Source: Leptobrachium leishanense (lineage: Eukaryota > Chordata > Amphibia > Anura > Megophryidae). Taken from it: a DNA stretch of 64,000 nucleotides. The stretch spans positions 78,986,400-79,050,399 of the forward strand of contig CM019064.1 of NCBI GenBank assembly GCA_009667805.1, written 5' to 3'. Below are positions 31,381 through 42,011 of this stretch, piece after piece. Numbering within the stretch: position 1 is the stretch's first letter; every line of letters begins with the position of its first letter. The translations under genes and the position numbers were made by a program. The notes beneath the pieces were generated by a model. The model was not told the DNA's origin, searched no databases, and was given only the letters and a program-made list of their open reading frames with translations.

Positions 31381-32675
31381 TGTCAGGGTGCTGGTTCCGG
31401 GGTGGCAAGTGTGAGCCCAATATGCAATGATGACGAATAGAAAGACGTATATGAACAAGAAAAAGGGGTTTATTAATAGTAAGACATAAGAGGCAGTAAA
31501 CAAATATGAATAAACAATATGTAGCTGGGTGATAAGAAAGGAAAACACTGTATAAATAATAATCAGCAATAATAAACTAAAGGGCAATATGAGAGAAAGG
31601 TAGACCAAAAGTAACAAAACTAAACTACACTAAACTATACTACTACATATAAAGAAAAAGAGTAGATTAAACTTAGAGCAGGGTTAAACCAGATATGGAG
31701 AGAAATAGGAGAAGGAAGAGAGAAGGAGATCTTTAGAAAAATAAATAGGAATATAGAAACGGAAGAGTCTTTGAGGCAGAGGGTCCTGGGTATGCAGGGG
31801 TCCTGAATCTGCGGAGGGGATCTTGGATCTGTAGAGGGGTCCTGGATACGTAGAGCGAGGTCTGGAGAACCTGCGGGATGCAGGGCAGCGAGGTCTGGAG
31901 AACCTGCGGGATGCAGGGCAGCGAGGTCTGGAGAACCTGCGGGATGCAGGGCAGCGAGGTCTGGAGAACCTGCGGGATGCAGGGTAGCGAGGTCTGGAGA
32001 ACCTGCGGGATGCAGGGCAGCGAGGTCTGGAGAACCTGCGGGATGCAGGGCAGCGAGGTCTGGAGAACCTGCGGGATGCAGGGCAGCGAGGTCTGGAGAA
32101 CCTGCGGGATGCAGGGCAGCGAGGTCTGGAGAACCTGCGGGATGCAGGGCAGCGAGGTCTGGAGAACCTGCGGGATGCAGGGCAGCGATGTCTGGAGAAC
32201 CTGCGAAGTGCAGGGCAGCGATGTCTGGAGGGTCTGCGAAGTGCAGGGCAGCGATGTCTGGAGAGTCTGCGACGTGCAGGGCAGCGATACCCGGATAGTC
32301 TGCAACGTGCAGGGCAGCGATAACTGTAGGACCTGCGGGATGCAGGGCAGGAACTACTGTAGATTTTACGAGATGAAGGGTAGCAGGCTGTGGATTCTTG
32401 TTGCAGGAACTATGAATAGTATGGTGGTAATCAAGACAAAAAACAGGTCATAGCAGGCAGAGACAGAAGACAGCTCCTTCCCAGCTAGGGGTTCACTGGA
32501 ACAATGCAGAAGCGTCTTGCTTTGGGAGTGACCCTTATTTATAGTGGAGGAATCAAGAGGTTATGGCTGGCACCTGGTGGCTGGAACAACTTGGTTCTGT
32601 AGGAGAATCATTGTTATTTCGCTGAGACACCTTGCCTTTAGTTCTTTTATGGCGCCGGCGGCTAGGAACCTGACA
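31381..32675 (-). mobile_element. Solo LTR (Ty3/Gypsy-like?), copy 2
   Basis: TGTCAGGGTGCTGGTTCC to AGGAACCTGACA (TG..CA) with a perfect 5-bp duplication, GTATG, at 31,376-31,380 and 32,676-32,680. Copy B of the host MITE lacks the insert, confirming the boundaries. Minus-strand features in the LTR sense: CTATAAATAAGG TATA-like box near 32,535, a 33-bp minisatellite downstream, and an AATAAA-like signal toward the left end. At 1,295 bp with no internal gag-pol it is best read as a solo LTR. The family is shared with 7,207-11,646. Confidence 0.85.
31858..32350. repeat. 33-bp minisatellite in solo LTR copy 2
   Basis: About 14 units of GGTCTGGAGAACCTGCGG and GATGCAGGGCAGCGA; the first nine are almost identical and the last five are diverged. 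Being 11 codons long, it keeps all frames open and produces spurious 190-codon frames on both strands. Confidence 0.95.
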
Positions 32676-33058
32676 GTATGTGTAGAATGTGTAACTGTAC
32701 TGTGCTGTATTTTTTTTATTGCTGAGTTATTTAATTTCGGCCACAACGATCATATTTGCAGTTCAAACCAAGTTTTCAAAGACGTTACGAAAATGTGCGC
32801 AAACGTCGCTCGTACGACTTAGTGCGGATGGTATTACAATCATCGCGCAAACGCATTTGCGCTCACAATGTTAAGTATAGGATGCGTGCAGGAACTTGCG
32901 CTCGCCCTGGGTTCGCGCAGGGTCACTCGCATTGGACGTTAACGCGCATCGTTTGCGCGACCGTCGTACTACGACGTTCCGCGCAAATGGTTTTGTCCTC
33001 GCGCAAGAGCGCATATGCCGCACGCAAATGCGCTGCGCGAAGCGTGTAATAGGGGCCA

Positions 33059-34906
33059 CTGTGTGGCAGTAGGGGACTTAGAGGGTTATTACTTAGGCTA
33101 CTTTATTATTCTGTAATGTTATTGCTGCAGTATTTTAGCAATGACCTAATATAACAATAAAATAGAACATTAGGAACTATTGGATCAAACATTTATACCA
33201 ATCCACTCGGATTTTACAAAAACTCCAAGATCGTAGTAAATTACTTTTCTATATAGCTAATAGAGCCAACAGGGGAATCCCTGTTGAGGGATGGGATTTT
33301 CAGCAAATTATAACCCCCTACATTACCAGCAACGGCGCACCTACCCTTGGTGAAGAGCAGTGGAACCGCTTGTGAAGGTGGTGAGATCTAAGAGAGCCTC
33401 CATTCTACCATTTATGCAGCGATAGTTTGGAGCCAACTGTACAATGGCTCAGAAATTAGTGTATTTGCAAACATGGGATTTCTGGGACCCATTATAAAAA
33501 AATCCACGGGACAGATGACAACGCAGACGTTAAAGGTAAGGTGCAAATGGAAAACTTGCTGCTCTGCTGGTTTCCCTTTTTGGCTCATCTTTAACGTCTG
33601 TAGTATGACTGAGCCCCTTTGCCAGCAGTTCGAGTCATAATATTATTGAGACGCATGTGGGTAACACCAGTGGTGCTATGTGCTGTTTTCAGGTTCAACT
33701 CCAAGAGTCCATAGGCCTCCATGGAGCCAGACATGATCTCTCGTAGAGCTTGCATGACTGAGGGTCGGCTTGGGTGGCAGAAGGATTCGCAGAGGAACAA
33801 TGGATTTTTTGGTGGGTTTAGTTTACTGTGTTAAGTGATTGTGCTGAAGCAAAATCACTTAACACCAGCCTTCGAAAAATATTATTAATTTCTGATTAAT
33901 GCCAGGCACAGATGGAGGTTGTTGGGATAGCTGGTTCTCTCTGTTCTGGGCTCAATAACATCTACCATAAAAAGTATAGGAGACATTAATGTACAATAAG
34001 CAGGCGCAACATCTGGGTCTAAGATGGAATAGGACGTTTTAAGCAGACCACTTGAGCCGTTATGCTGCATGGCTCGTGCACTGTACTTGGCGTCCTAGTT
34101 GTGATCTGGCCCCAGATTTTCAAGCATCCTTTCATTAAGGATTTTACTCTTGTTTCCTATTATTTATTATTTCTATTCTCCAATCAATGGTCAGAGACGT
34201 TCTTTATAAAAAGAAAAATAAACTAATGCGTAATAGATCACAACAAACTTGTTATTTGCTGAATTGTCAAACAATTATTTTCTGTGCTGTTCACCATTTG
34301 ATTTGGGTAAGGGGAAGTTGTTTACAGATAAAATATTTCACTCATGGTTTAGTGAACATACTTTTCCTTCTGTTCTGCAAATCTGTCAGTTTGCTAAACA
34401 GTCTGTAAATCTTTTGCATCTAATTATAGATAATGCATGCAAAAGTGAATATGGTTAATAAACTAATATGTACACTTTTATCTTATCACCGGATCTGCGT
34501 TGACACAGAAGTTTTGTTAAATCTATGCTTGTGTTTCATATTGATAATTTTCCTATTACATAAGGTAATTGATATAATGATTTAAGTAATTGAATGTATT
34601 TAGAAAATGGCATTCTGTTCCAAACATCCATCCTTTTGACTGTCAGTAAAACAGTCTGTTTTAGCTAATGTTGCATCATTAACATCCAGCACATATGCTT
34701 TTAGTCTTTAAATTTGCAGTCTCTTGGGGTCAACAACAGGTTGAACATTAGGAGTATAAATACAAATTCTATCTAGCTTGCTTAAAATATTCTGTAAAGT
34801 ATTTTTAAATACTTGTAAAAAATAACTATGATCTAATTCATGTTGTTGAATTTCCCTTGTGTGATGATTGAAATGGCAAGAATAATTAAATGAACATTCT
34901 TGCAAT
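33059..34906. other. Unassigned sequence with one unusual minus-strand frame
   Basis: 33,591-33,800 (minus) encodes a 69-codon frame ending SYYRR and stop, with LCESFCHPSRPSVMQ and MEAYGLLELNLKTAHS. It reads like ordinary protein, not low-complexity sequence, and could be a processed fragment or last exon, but I do not recognise it. Small hairpins lie at 33,525-33,602 (CAGACGTTAAAG / CTTTAACGTCTG) and 33,830-33,866 (TTAAGTGATT / AATCACTTAA). Confidence 0.35.
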
Positions 34907-36240
34907 TAATATTATTATTCTTTATTTATAAAGCGCCAGCGTTTTCCGCAGCGCTAAACAATGGGCACAATATAGACAAGGTTACAATACATTGCACAGC
35001 ACAGGAGGAAACGAATGACCTATTCCTGTGGGAACTTACAATCTAGAAGGGTTGGGGGTGGAAACAGGAGGAGAGGACTGCAAGGCGAGAGTGATGGACT
35101 GCAAGGTGAGAGTGATGGACTGGCTGCTCTAGTGAGGTGTATCAGTGAGTCGGGTGGTAGGCTTCCCTAAATAGGAAAGTCTTAAGGGAGCGGTTTGAAG
35201 GAAGGGGAACTAGGGGAAAGTCTAATAGTATGAGGGAGATTGTCCAAGAGGATGGGGCTGAATTGTGAGAAATCCTGCAGTCTATCATAAGAAGAGGTGA
35301 TACGGGGAGAAGCTAGGCGCAGGTCACTGTTTGATCCAAGGGAACGGGCTGGGCTGTATTTGGTGATTAATGAGGACAGGGTAGTGGGGAGCTGAGTTAG
35401 TGAGAGCTTTGCAGGTCAGGGTAAGGATTTTGAATTAAATTCTGCAATGGATGGGGAGCCAGTGAAGGGACTCAGAGAGGAGCGGCAGAGACAGAGTGGT
35501 GGGTGAGGTGGATGAGCCTGGCAGAGGCATTTAGAATGGATTGTAGGGGGAGAGAGCGAGGCCAGCTGGAAGATTATTACAATAGTCAAGTCGGGAGATT
35601 ATATGGTTGTGGATGAGTTTCTTTGTGGAGTCAGCGGTAAGAAATGGCCGAATTCTGGAAATATTACGTAATTGGTAGCGGCAGGAGGAGGAAAGAGACT
35701 GGCTGTGAGGGGATGAAGGAAAGAAAGTGGAACTCTGCCACAGCAAACCTGGCTTGATGGGGAGATGGTATCACTATTAACCATGATAGAGAAGTCAGGA
35801 GATGAGGAGGCAGTAGAGCGAGGAATTAGGAGTTCAGTCTTCGACATGTTAATGTTTAGGTGGTGAGAGGTCATCCAGGAGGAAATGCCATATAAACAGT
35901 CGCTGACTTTGGAAAAGACAGGTGGAGACTGGAGAGAGGTCAGCGGTGGAGAGGTAGATCTGAGTATCATCAGCATAAAGCTGTTAATGATTTTGCCCGA
36001 AGGAGGTGTAGATAGAGAAGAACAGAAGACCTAGTGCCTTGAGGTACACCAACTGATCAAGGCATTGAATAGGAGGAGTTACCAGCAAATGACACCTGTT
36101 GAACAGATAAGAGTCAATCCAAGAGAGTACAGTGTCACAGAGGCCAAGAGAGTGGAGTCTGTAAAATGAGGGAGTGGTCGACAGTGTCAAAAGCAGCCAA
36201 GAGGTCAAGCAGGATGAGAATAGAATAGTGGCCATTGTCA
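34907..36240 (-). pseudogene. L2-clade LINE, 3' half
   Basis: The tail is at the left: (ATT)n, then TTTATAAAGCGCCAGCG, complementary to the usual GCGCTTTATAAATAAA end. Going right, the minus strand encodes the SLHWLPI region near 35,450, NISRIRPFLTADSTKK and HIISRLDYCNNL (35,531-35,746), SSWMTSHHLNINMSKTELL (about 35,830-35,890), TSPPLTSL just after the former YADD region, and HSLGLCDTVLSWIDSYLF (35,984-36,241). Several frameshifts; the catalytic YADD box is degraded to an LMILRS frame (near 35,970). 5'-truncated at about 36,240. Confidence 0.85.
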
Positions 36241-37202
36241 TAAAGCTCTATGTCAAAAAGATATTTAAAATTATCAATTAAGAAAACAATGTATTCCTAA
36301 AACGTTAATCAATGGATCGTGTTGCATATAAACCTTCTAAAGGCTATGAATCACAGCCATTCTTACATTTATTCAGAGATCCAGCTGCTCCAGGGTTGTA
36401 TTCTTCCATAGGCCAACTAGGGGCCCTTATCTACCTTAGTGCAAACTTATCCAGAGCTGTTCTAACCTTATTAACCAGAGCCATTAGTCTATGGAGTTAA
36501 GTTTTCATCAGGGTTGGTGTAGGGCTGAAGGCCTGGGTCTATGGCAGCAGATTGGACAGCGGGGGTTGTATATTCATCAGTGAAGTTTCTCCTGCTGCTG
36601 TTTGAATTTTCCTATTGGCAGGGGTCAAGTCGAGCAGGAACACTTAGGAATGCAGTTTCTCCACTATTTCTGCAGGGAAAACTGTATTCACTTTGGTCCC
36701 ACACACTAGAAAGTTTGTTTGCAGGTGTTCAACCATGTTTCCTTGTTAAATCACAAGAACATGATTTATCATATATTTTCCCATAAAACCCAGCCCATAT
36801 ATATATATATATATATATATATATCAAATTTAAATATGTATCGTGGGTTAAGTGCAAGGTGACAATCATTAATTGGGGGGTATAAATCTAGGTGTAGGAG
36901 AGAAAATCTTAAATCATAAATCTTGGTGAGACCCACACTTATTTGTTTAGCACTTAACCCCTGCCTTTTGGCACCACCAAACAACAGTAAACTATGGCAC
37001 ATAGTGAATAACCACCTTGATGGAAATAAGATCCTCTGATTCTTTTGTCAATTACATTTTTATTTATATATTTTTGCTGTGATAGGTTGTGAAAATTCCA
37101 CAATGGAACAGCAATGCACATGACAGGAAACACATGGAATACTTATTATATTTTTGGGTGCTCTTGACTTGCCGAGCCATGACTTCTTTACAGTACAGGA
37201 AT
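36241..37202. other. Unassigned sequence with (TA)n
   Basis: No recognisable element. (TA)n lies at 36,798-36,823. A plus-strand frame at 36,541-36,786 has no recognisable domain. Confidence 0.4.
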
Positions 37203-37437
37203 AATTACCTGTACCAGCTGGGTGGAGTAGAGGTAACATCAATGTTCTATGACTGTGGATACCGTAGAAACACAGGTTTGAATCCCGGCAAGAGCCACCT
37301 CTCCAGTAAGTGTCCTTGGGCAAGACACCTAACGGTACATACTCGCCACCCAGGACATACTTGAAAACAAGAGAAATCTCAATGTATCCTTCCGGGTAAA
37401 ATACTTTCTCCGAAAAAAATAAATTAATTAATTAATC
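37203..37437 (+). mobile_element. tRNA-derived CORE-SINE with L2-type tail
   Basis: The tRNA-like head has an A-box-like TACCAGCTGGGTGG at 37,212-37,225 and a B box GGTTTGAATCC at 37,275-37,285 (consensus GGTTCRANTCC). The central AGTGTCCTTGGGCAAGACAC at about 37,309 matches the CORE domain of MIR-type SINEs (CCTTGGGCAAGTCACTTAACC in MIR, from memory of the family). The tail ACCCAGGACATACTTGAAAA onward repeats the last ~55 bp of the L2 LINE at 4,739-4,795 with about three differences, and ends with AATTAATT repeats. Pol III would transcribe it and L2 machinery would have copied it. Confidence 0.85.
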
Positions 37438-37954
37438 AAAGTTTTGAATCTATCCTGGCTGTTAATGTATGTCTTAATTTCTTGTTTATGGGGTTCGAGG
37501 GGAGGCACAATTTGGAGTGCCTAGGGCAGAACCGCACCTTAAAATGGTCAGATTTGATTTGGGATCATATATTTCTAACTGCCATATGTTACATCAGAAG
37601 CTTCACCTCACTGCAATCACATAATGTAAATTGAATAAGTTCGAAACATACATTTTTGGAAAACATAAAGGAATAATTTCAGAGGCTTCTGTATTTTATT
37701 ACTATTATAGAACTGCCAACGAGTTTGAAAACATTACTTAAGTCATAAAAAAGTTAATTAAAAAAATATAGATCAATTGGTTTTATGGTAGGTATTTTAA
37801 GAATATCTGCTTAATATAATTTTGGAATTGAATTAACTATATTTAAGATATACAGGGTGTCCATAAAGTCTCTTTACAATTTCAAAAATTTATTACAAAG
37901 ACAAATGAAAAGACAGATAAGTGAAAATTATTACAAAATGAGACGTATATATAT

Positions 37955-39211
37955 TTAACCCTTTCACTGCTGAAGACGTGTGGGACACGTCCTCATTGAT
38001 GCACGTTGCATGCTGAGGACGTGCCCCACACGTCATCAGCTGTGCGGGACCCCCGGCGGAGATACTCACCTCTCTGTCCAGGGTCCCACGGCGTTCTGAC
38101 TTCAGCGTCCTCAGTCGCTGAAGTCAAGCTCCTCCCGGCGTAAATGACGTCATCGCGCCATGCGCGATGACGTCATTTCCAGGCGACCCCCCGGCAATGC
38201 CGGGAGATAGCCTGGAAGGGAGGGGGGGGTCCGTTCGGATCCCTCTCCCTCCCGATCGGGAAGAAGCAGCGCTAAAAGCCAGGCACCGCTTAAAAGGGGA
38301 GAGCCTCCCCTTTTAAGCGGTGCCTGGCTTTAACCCCTCAAGTGCTGGGTTGCACTTCAGCGCCTTGCGGCGCCGAAGTGCAGCCTATCTCCGGTGGGGG
38401 CCGCCATCTTGGATGGCGGCTCCACCCCGGGACTCCCCTCGCTGTCTGACATCATCACGCATAGCGTGATGACGTCAGATAGCCGGGGAACCCCCTAGCT
38501 GCCGGGGATTTCCCAAGGAAATCCCCTGGTGGAGATAGGGGGTTCTTGTGAACCCCGATATCTCCAGAACCGTGGCAGCTAGGGGGTCATGGAGGGTGTC
38601 ATTTGAAAGGCCTGAGCATGGCCTTTCGAATAATACCCAACATGACTAGGTAAAAAGTAAAAAATAATAATAAAAAAAAAAAATTAAATAATAAATAAAT
38701 TTAAAAAAATAAATAAATAAAAAAACATGTTTTTTTTTGTGTGTTGTTTTTATTAATGCAGCAATATTGTTCACATTTCAATTATAATGTGAACAATGAT
38801 GCTGCACTAATGATTTTTTTCTATGGGGTGCGTTTGCTAAAAATCACGTAATTCCCCCCAAAAAAAGTAACAAGTCCCCATTTCAAATTTTTTGTACAAG
38901 CGCACCCCATAGAAAACATAACCGCAAATGCTCATGTGATAAAATGTGAAAAAAAACACTTTACACACTGCAGATGATTAAAAATTCAATTTTTATTGTA
39001 TTTTTTGTTATAATATACAGGCAGGACATGACGTATACATATAAAAATGATATATTATGAATCTGCGGAGTCTGCCGGAAACAACGATATATAATATGTC
39101 TGGGTCATTTATTAAAATGTGGCTTCAAATCGCGTTTAAACATGATGAGCGAAAGCGGTAAAAATGAGCTCAGCACACAGTGGTGAAATGCCTCAGCAGT
39201 GAAGGGGTTAA
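37955..39211. mobile_element. TTAA-target DNA transposon MITE, copy 3 (hairpin chain)
   Basis: TTAA at 37,955-37,958 and 39,208-39,211, with termini CCCTTTCACTGCTGA and TCAGCAGTGAAGGGG. Hairpins include 38,097-38,126 (11-bp arms), 38,142-38,178 (17-bp perfect), 38,275-38,331 (27-bp perfect arms, 3-nt loop), 38,351-38,382, 38,400-38,420, 38,445-38,479 and 38,504-38,526, followed by an A/T-rich half like the other copies. The other arm of the host element (39,876-39,890, complement) shows the unoccupied site with a single TTAA, proving the TTAA duplication. Confidence 0.92.
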
Positions 39212-39227
39212 GGTTTTTTTGCCACAT

Positions 39228-39608
39228 TTAATACACCTCTATATGGGCACCATTAGTTGCACGAAGCACATCAAGACGGTACTCGATTTCTTGCCATGTT
39301 CGCTGTAGCATCCCCTCATCAATGGTGGCAATGGCATCAGTGATCCTCTGCTTTAGATTAGTGATGTCCCGTACCTTTGTTCGATACACAATATCTTTAA
39401 CATAACCCCGTAGAAAGAAGTCGAGGGGAGCGATATCTGGTGAACGAGGTGGCCAGGGAATTGGGTCACCCCTTCCAATCCACCGGTCTGGAAATGTTTC
39501 ATTTAGGAACCCACGAACATGCAGTCCCCAATGTGGTGGTGCAGCATCTTGCTGGAAAATGATGGCTGGTTGAAGGTCATGTAGTTGTGGTGCCATGCAT
39601 TCAGTCAA
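39228..39608 (-). pseudogene. Mariner-type transposase, C-terminal part
   Basis: The 126-codon frame carries IIFQQDAAPPHW (second catalytic Asp block), then PWPPRSPDIAPLDFFLRGYV (third acidic residue replaced by the D of APLDFF, as in DD34-37D mariner-like enzymes) and ends DVLRATNGAHIEVY and stop. The N-terminal DNA-binding domain and first catalytic Asp are absent. This is the DUF4817-associated group common in arthropods and vertebrates (family knowledge). It cannot be an active enzyme alone. Confidence 0.8.
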
Positions 39609-39975
39609 AAGAACTAGGTAAACATTTGCAGTAATTGATGTCTCGCCGCAGAAAAACGACTTCTTTCTATGGTGTGTTATGTGAAAGATATCATGTATTG
39701 AACAATGGTACGGGACATCACTAATCTAAAGCAGAGGATCACTGATACCATTGCCACCATTGATGAGGGTATGCTACAGCGAACATGACAAGAAATTGAG
39801 TACCGTCTTGTTGTGCTTCGTGCAACTAATGGTGCCCATATAGAGGTGTATTAAATGTGGCAAAAAACCTTAAATATATACGTCTCATTTTGTAATAATT
39901 TTCACTTATCTGTATTTTCATTTGTCTTTCTAATAAATTTTTGAAATTGTAAAGAGACTTTATGGACACCCTGTA

Positions 39976-41262
39976 TATACCAAATTATATATATTTTTTA
40001 ATTTATGACATTACCAATTCCTACTAGAATATACGTTGTGGTAATAGCTCCCTGCCATTGCAGAGTTGCATTTATATAGACAGACAATGCAATGCATACT
40101 TACTAGGCTTCATTTTTGAGTTGGCTATGGTAGTGTTTCACAGGGCTAGCTATTCAATCTCATTCATACCTGCTGTTTGTCAGTGGTTCTCAGGGTTGGC
40201 AAATATTCGAATCATGTGTCATTAGCACCAAATACCGACAAGAATTGCTACTATAATAATTCTGGTTTCCTAAAGAGCTTGTAGAACAGCAGTTTCCACT
40301 TAATTTTATTTTTTGCAGTGATGCTCATGATCCAATGGACATGTTCTGGTGACCACATTTGGAGAATTGTAACATTTTGAATCTAAATTGTCATTGTTCA
40401 TTATATATCAGCGCTGCGGAATATGCTGGCGCTTTATAAATAAATAATAATAATAATAATATCCTTAGCCTAGGCTTGGGCAGAAAGATGCCTGCTTAGT
40501 GAATTGGCCCTGCATGCATGTTCACTTTTTAAAGGACACTCTACGCACCCAGACCATCTTGAATAATTAACTCCTTCTCTATTGAGCCATTTCACCCCTG
40601 TCTGCTGACCTCATTATGACTGCTTTGTGCTCTATATGTTTAAATGTGTTTTGAAGTCATGTTGTATTATAGGACCCTGACAAATGATATATCCTTTTTT
40701 CAGTGGACTCGGGAGATTCAAAATATATCATTATGTGTATACGGCATATCCCGGTAGAAGGCTATAATTATTTAATATTTTCCCACATTTCATCAACCAC
40801 ACCTTTGTGGAAATGTATTCTAGGGGGTACTCTTGTTTAAAAAGAAATTAGAAATGGGAACCTGTTACTGCATTTTTCTACGAAAATGCTCAATTTTGAC
40901 CAAAACTGAAAAAACTCCAATTTCCTTGTACTTTGGAGGATTGTGTTTTTTAAATAACATGACTACATATAAAACATTAGACATGTGCATGACGTAAAAA
41001 TTTATTTAGTTCTGGATCGATTCGTTCCTTTTTTTAAATTTGTTTAAGTCTGTTTGTTATGTAAAACGGATGAATTAATCACTTAGATTAGGGTAAAAAA
41101 AAAGGATATGTAATGTAATATGAATATGTCTTTGGAGCTGAGACATATTCAGTACCAAGGACAGCAGAGCTGCTATCCCTGGTGCTGAATAGGTTTCAGC
41201 ACCAAGAATAACAGCTCTGTGGGGCTCCGGAGACCCGCGGGGCTGCTGTCCTTGGTACTGAA
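39976..41262. other. Unassigned AT-rich sequence with an L2 tail
   Basis: 40,408-40,461 is the bare 3' terminus of an L2 LINE or tail-sharing SINE (CAGCGCTGCGGAATATGC, GGCGCTTTATAAATAAATAA, ATAATAATAAT). 41,120-41,262 has inverted and direct repeats of TTCAGTACCAAGGACAGC. It forms the left flank of the copia insertion. Confidence 0.55.
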
Positions 41263-41539
41263 TGTTGGAGATACAACAGCATATATTATACTATGGACTG
41301 CAGGTGGCGCTGTTAGTGGTTAAATGTGTTCTAAACTCGTTGGTATATGTTCACAGGAAATAAGTCTCTATTGTCTCTGCTTTACTTCCTTCTTCCTTTC
41401 TAGCTGTGTGATGATGAAGCATCCTGATATATATCCAGTGACTAATCTGTTATAAGTTGTTTTATTGCTATATGCACAAAGTAAAGTTCTCTACTGCAGA
41501 TTCACAAGACTCCAGTGCCTCTTTCATACATAACCAACA
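41263..41539 (+). repeat. copia 5' LTR
   Basis: 277 bp, TG..CA. It holds the promoter of the element; a TATATATCC word lies at about 41,431 and TATAAG at about 41,452. Confidence 0.95.
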
Positions 41540-41553
41540 GGTTATGGGCCCAG
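41540..41553 (+). promoter_or_regulatory. Primer-binding site (initiator tRNA-Met, anticodon arm)
   Basis: GGTTATGGGCCCAG immediately follows the 5' LTR. It is the complement of the anticodon stem-loop of initiator tRNA-Met (CTGGGCCCATAACC), as in Drosophila copia, where a half-tRNA primes reverse transcription. Confidence 0.85.
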
Positions 41554-41649
41554 ACACTGAAAACGAAACTACAAATCAGTAAGTGCTGCAGCTATCATCC
41601 AAATACCTGCTGTGTGTGAGGAAAGGAGCTGCATCCAATATACTGAAAG

Positions 41650-41892
41650 ATGGCAAGTGGCTCAGATGTGAAATATGCAATAGCAAAGCTAAACAATACC
41701 AATTATCAGCTGTGGAAGTTTAAGCTGGAAATGCTGTTATCCAAAGATGATCTGTGGCAGGTGCTGGATACAATCAGACCCACTGACAACCCAGAAGAAT
41801 GGGACAAAAGAAACAGGCAAGCAAAAGCAGTTATAAGCCTGTTAGTGGAGGATGATCAACTTAATCCATATAAGAAAAGAAAACACAGCTAA
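41650..41892 (+). pseudogene. copia gag, N-terminal part
   Basis: Frame starting MASGSDVKYAIAKLNNTNY, with the copia-type gag N-terminal block NYQLWKFKLEMLLSKDDLW and VLDTIRPTD. It runs into a stop at 41,890-41,892. The following gag text (ENTAKGMWTALQKLHER) continues in another frame from about 41,865, and a third frame takes over near 42,005. Two indels of one or two bases therefore disrupt gag. The chosen start is the first ATG after the primer-binding site that opens a copia-like gag. Confidence 0.85.
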
Positions 41893-42011
41893 AGGTATGT
41901 GGACTGCGCTACAGAAACTGCACGAGCGTTCAAACTTAAACAGTAAACTATATCTGCTACGTAAACTGTATAAGATGAGGCTGGAAAAAGGCCAGGAAAT
42001 GGTGTGAACAT

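Larger units (their letters stand above)
31073..33058. mobile_element. MITE with TGGCCCCTATTACAC ends, copy A, split by an LTR
   Basis: The left end TGGCCCCTATTACACACTTC is answered on the right by its complement (GTGTAATAGGGGCCA); the arms continue for about 30 bp. The interior (AGCCAATCAGAATTAAGAAC, TGTCAAAGTCAATCTGCG) matches copy B at 51,089-51,770. Without the LTR insertion it would be about 690 bp. Many CpG-containing GCGCA words. Non-coding. Confidence 0.88.
37853..39973. mobile_element. Mariner-type foldback element (DUF4817/DDE group), copy 1
   Basis: TA-flanked termini CAGGGTGTCCATAAAGTCTC and its complement. Both arms carry the same transposase 3' segment in opposite orientation: the left arm encodes it on the minus strand (39,228-39,608) and the right arm repeats the last part on the plus strand (about 39,715-39,853, GTGCTTCGTGCAACTAATGG). 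It is therefore an inverted-duplication derivative, about 870 bp without its TTAA-element insert (37,955-39,211). Copy 2 lies at 50,801-52,510. Confidence 0.85.

Noticed and set aside
31733..32453. Long repetitive reading frames (190 codons) on both strands
   Set aside because: They come from a 33-bp (11-codon) minisatellite that keeps all frames open; the homologous array at 10,970-11,300 does the same.
7207..32675. The two LTR-type copies as the two LTRs of one 25-kb element
   Set aside because: They lie in opposite orientation and each has its own 5-bp target duplication.
37211..37290. A tRNA gene
   Set aside because: A and B boxes are present but the cloverleaf is not intact, and the sequence continues into a CORE domain and a LINE tail, so it is a SINE.
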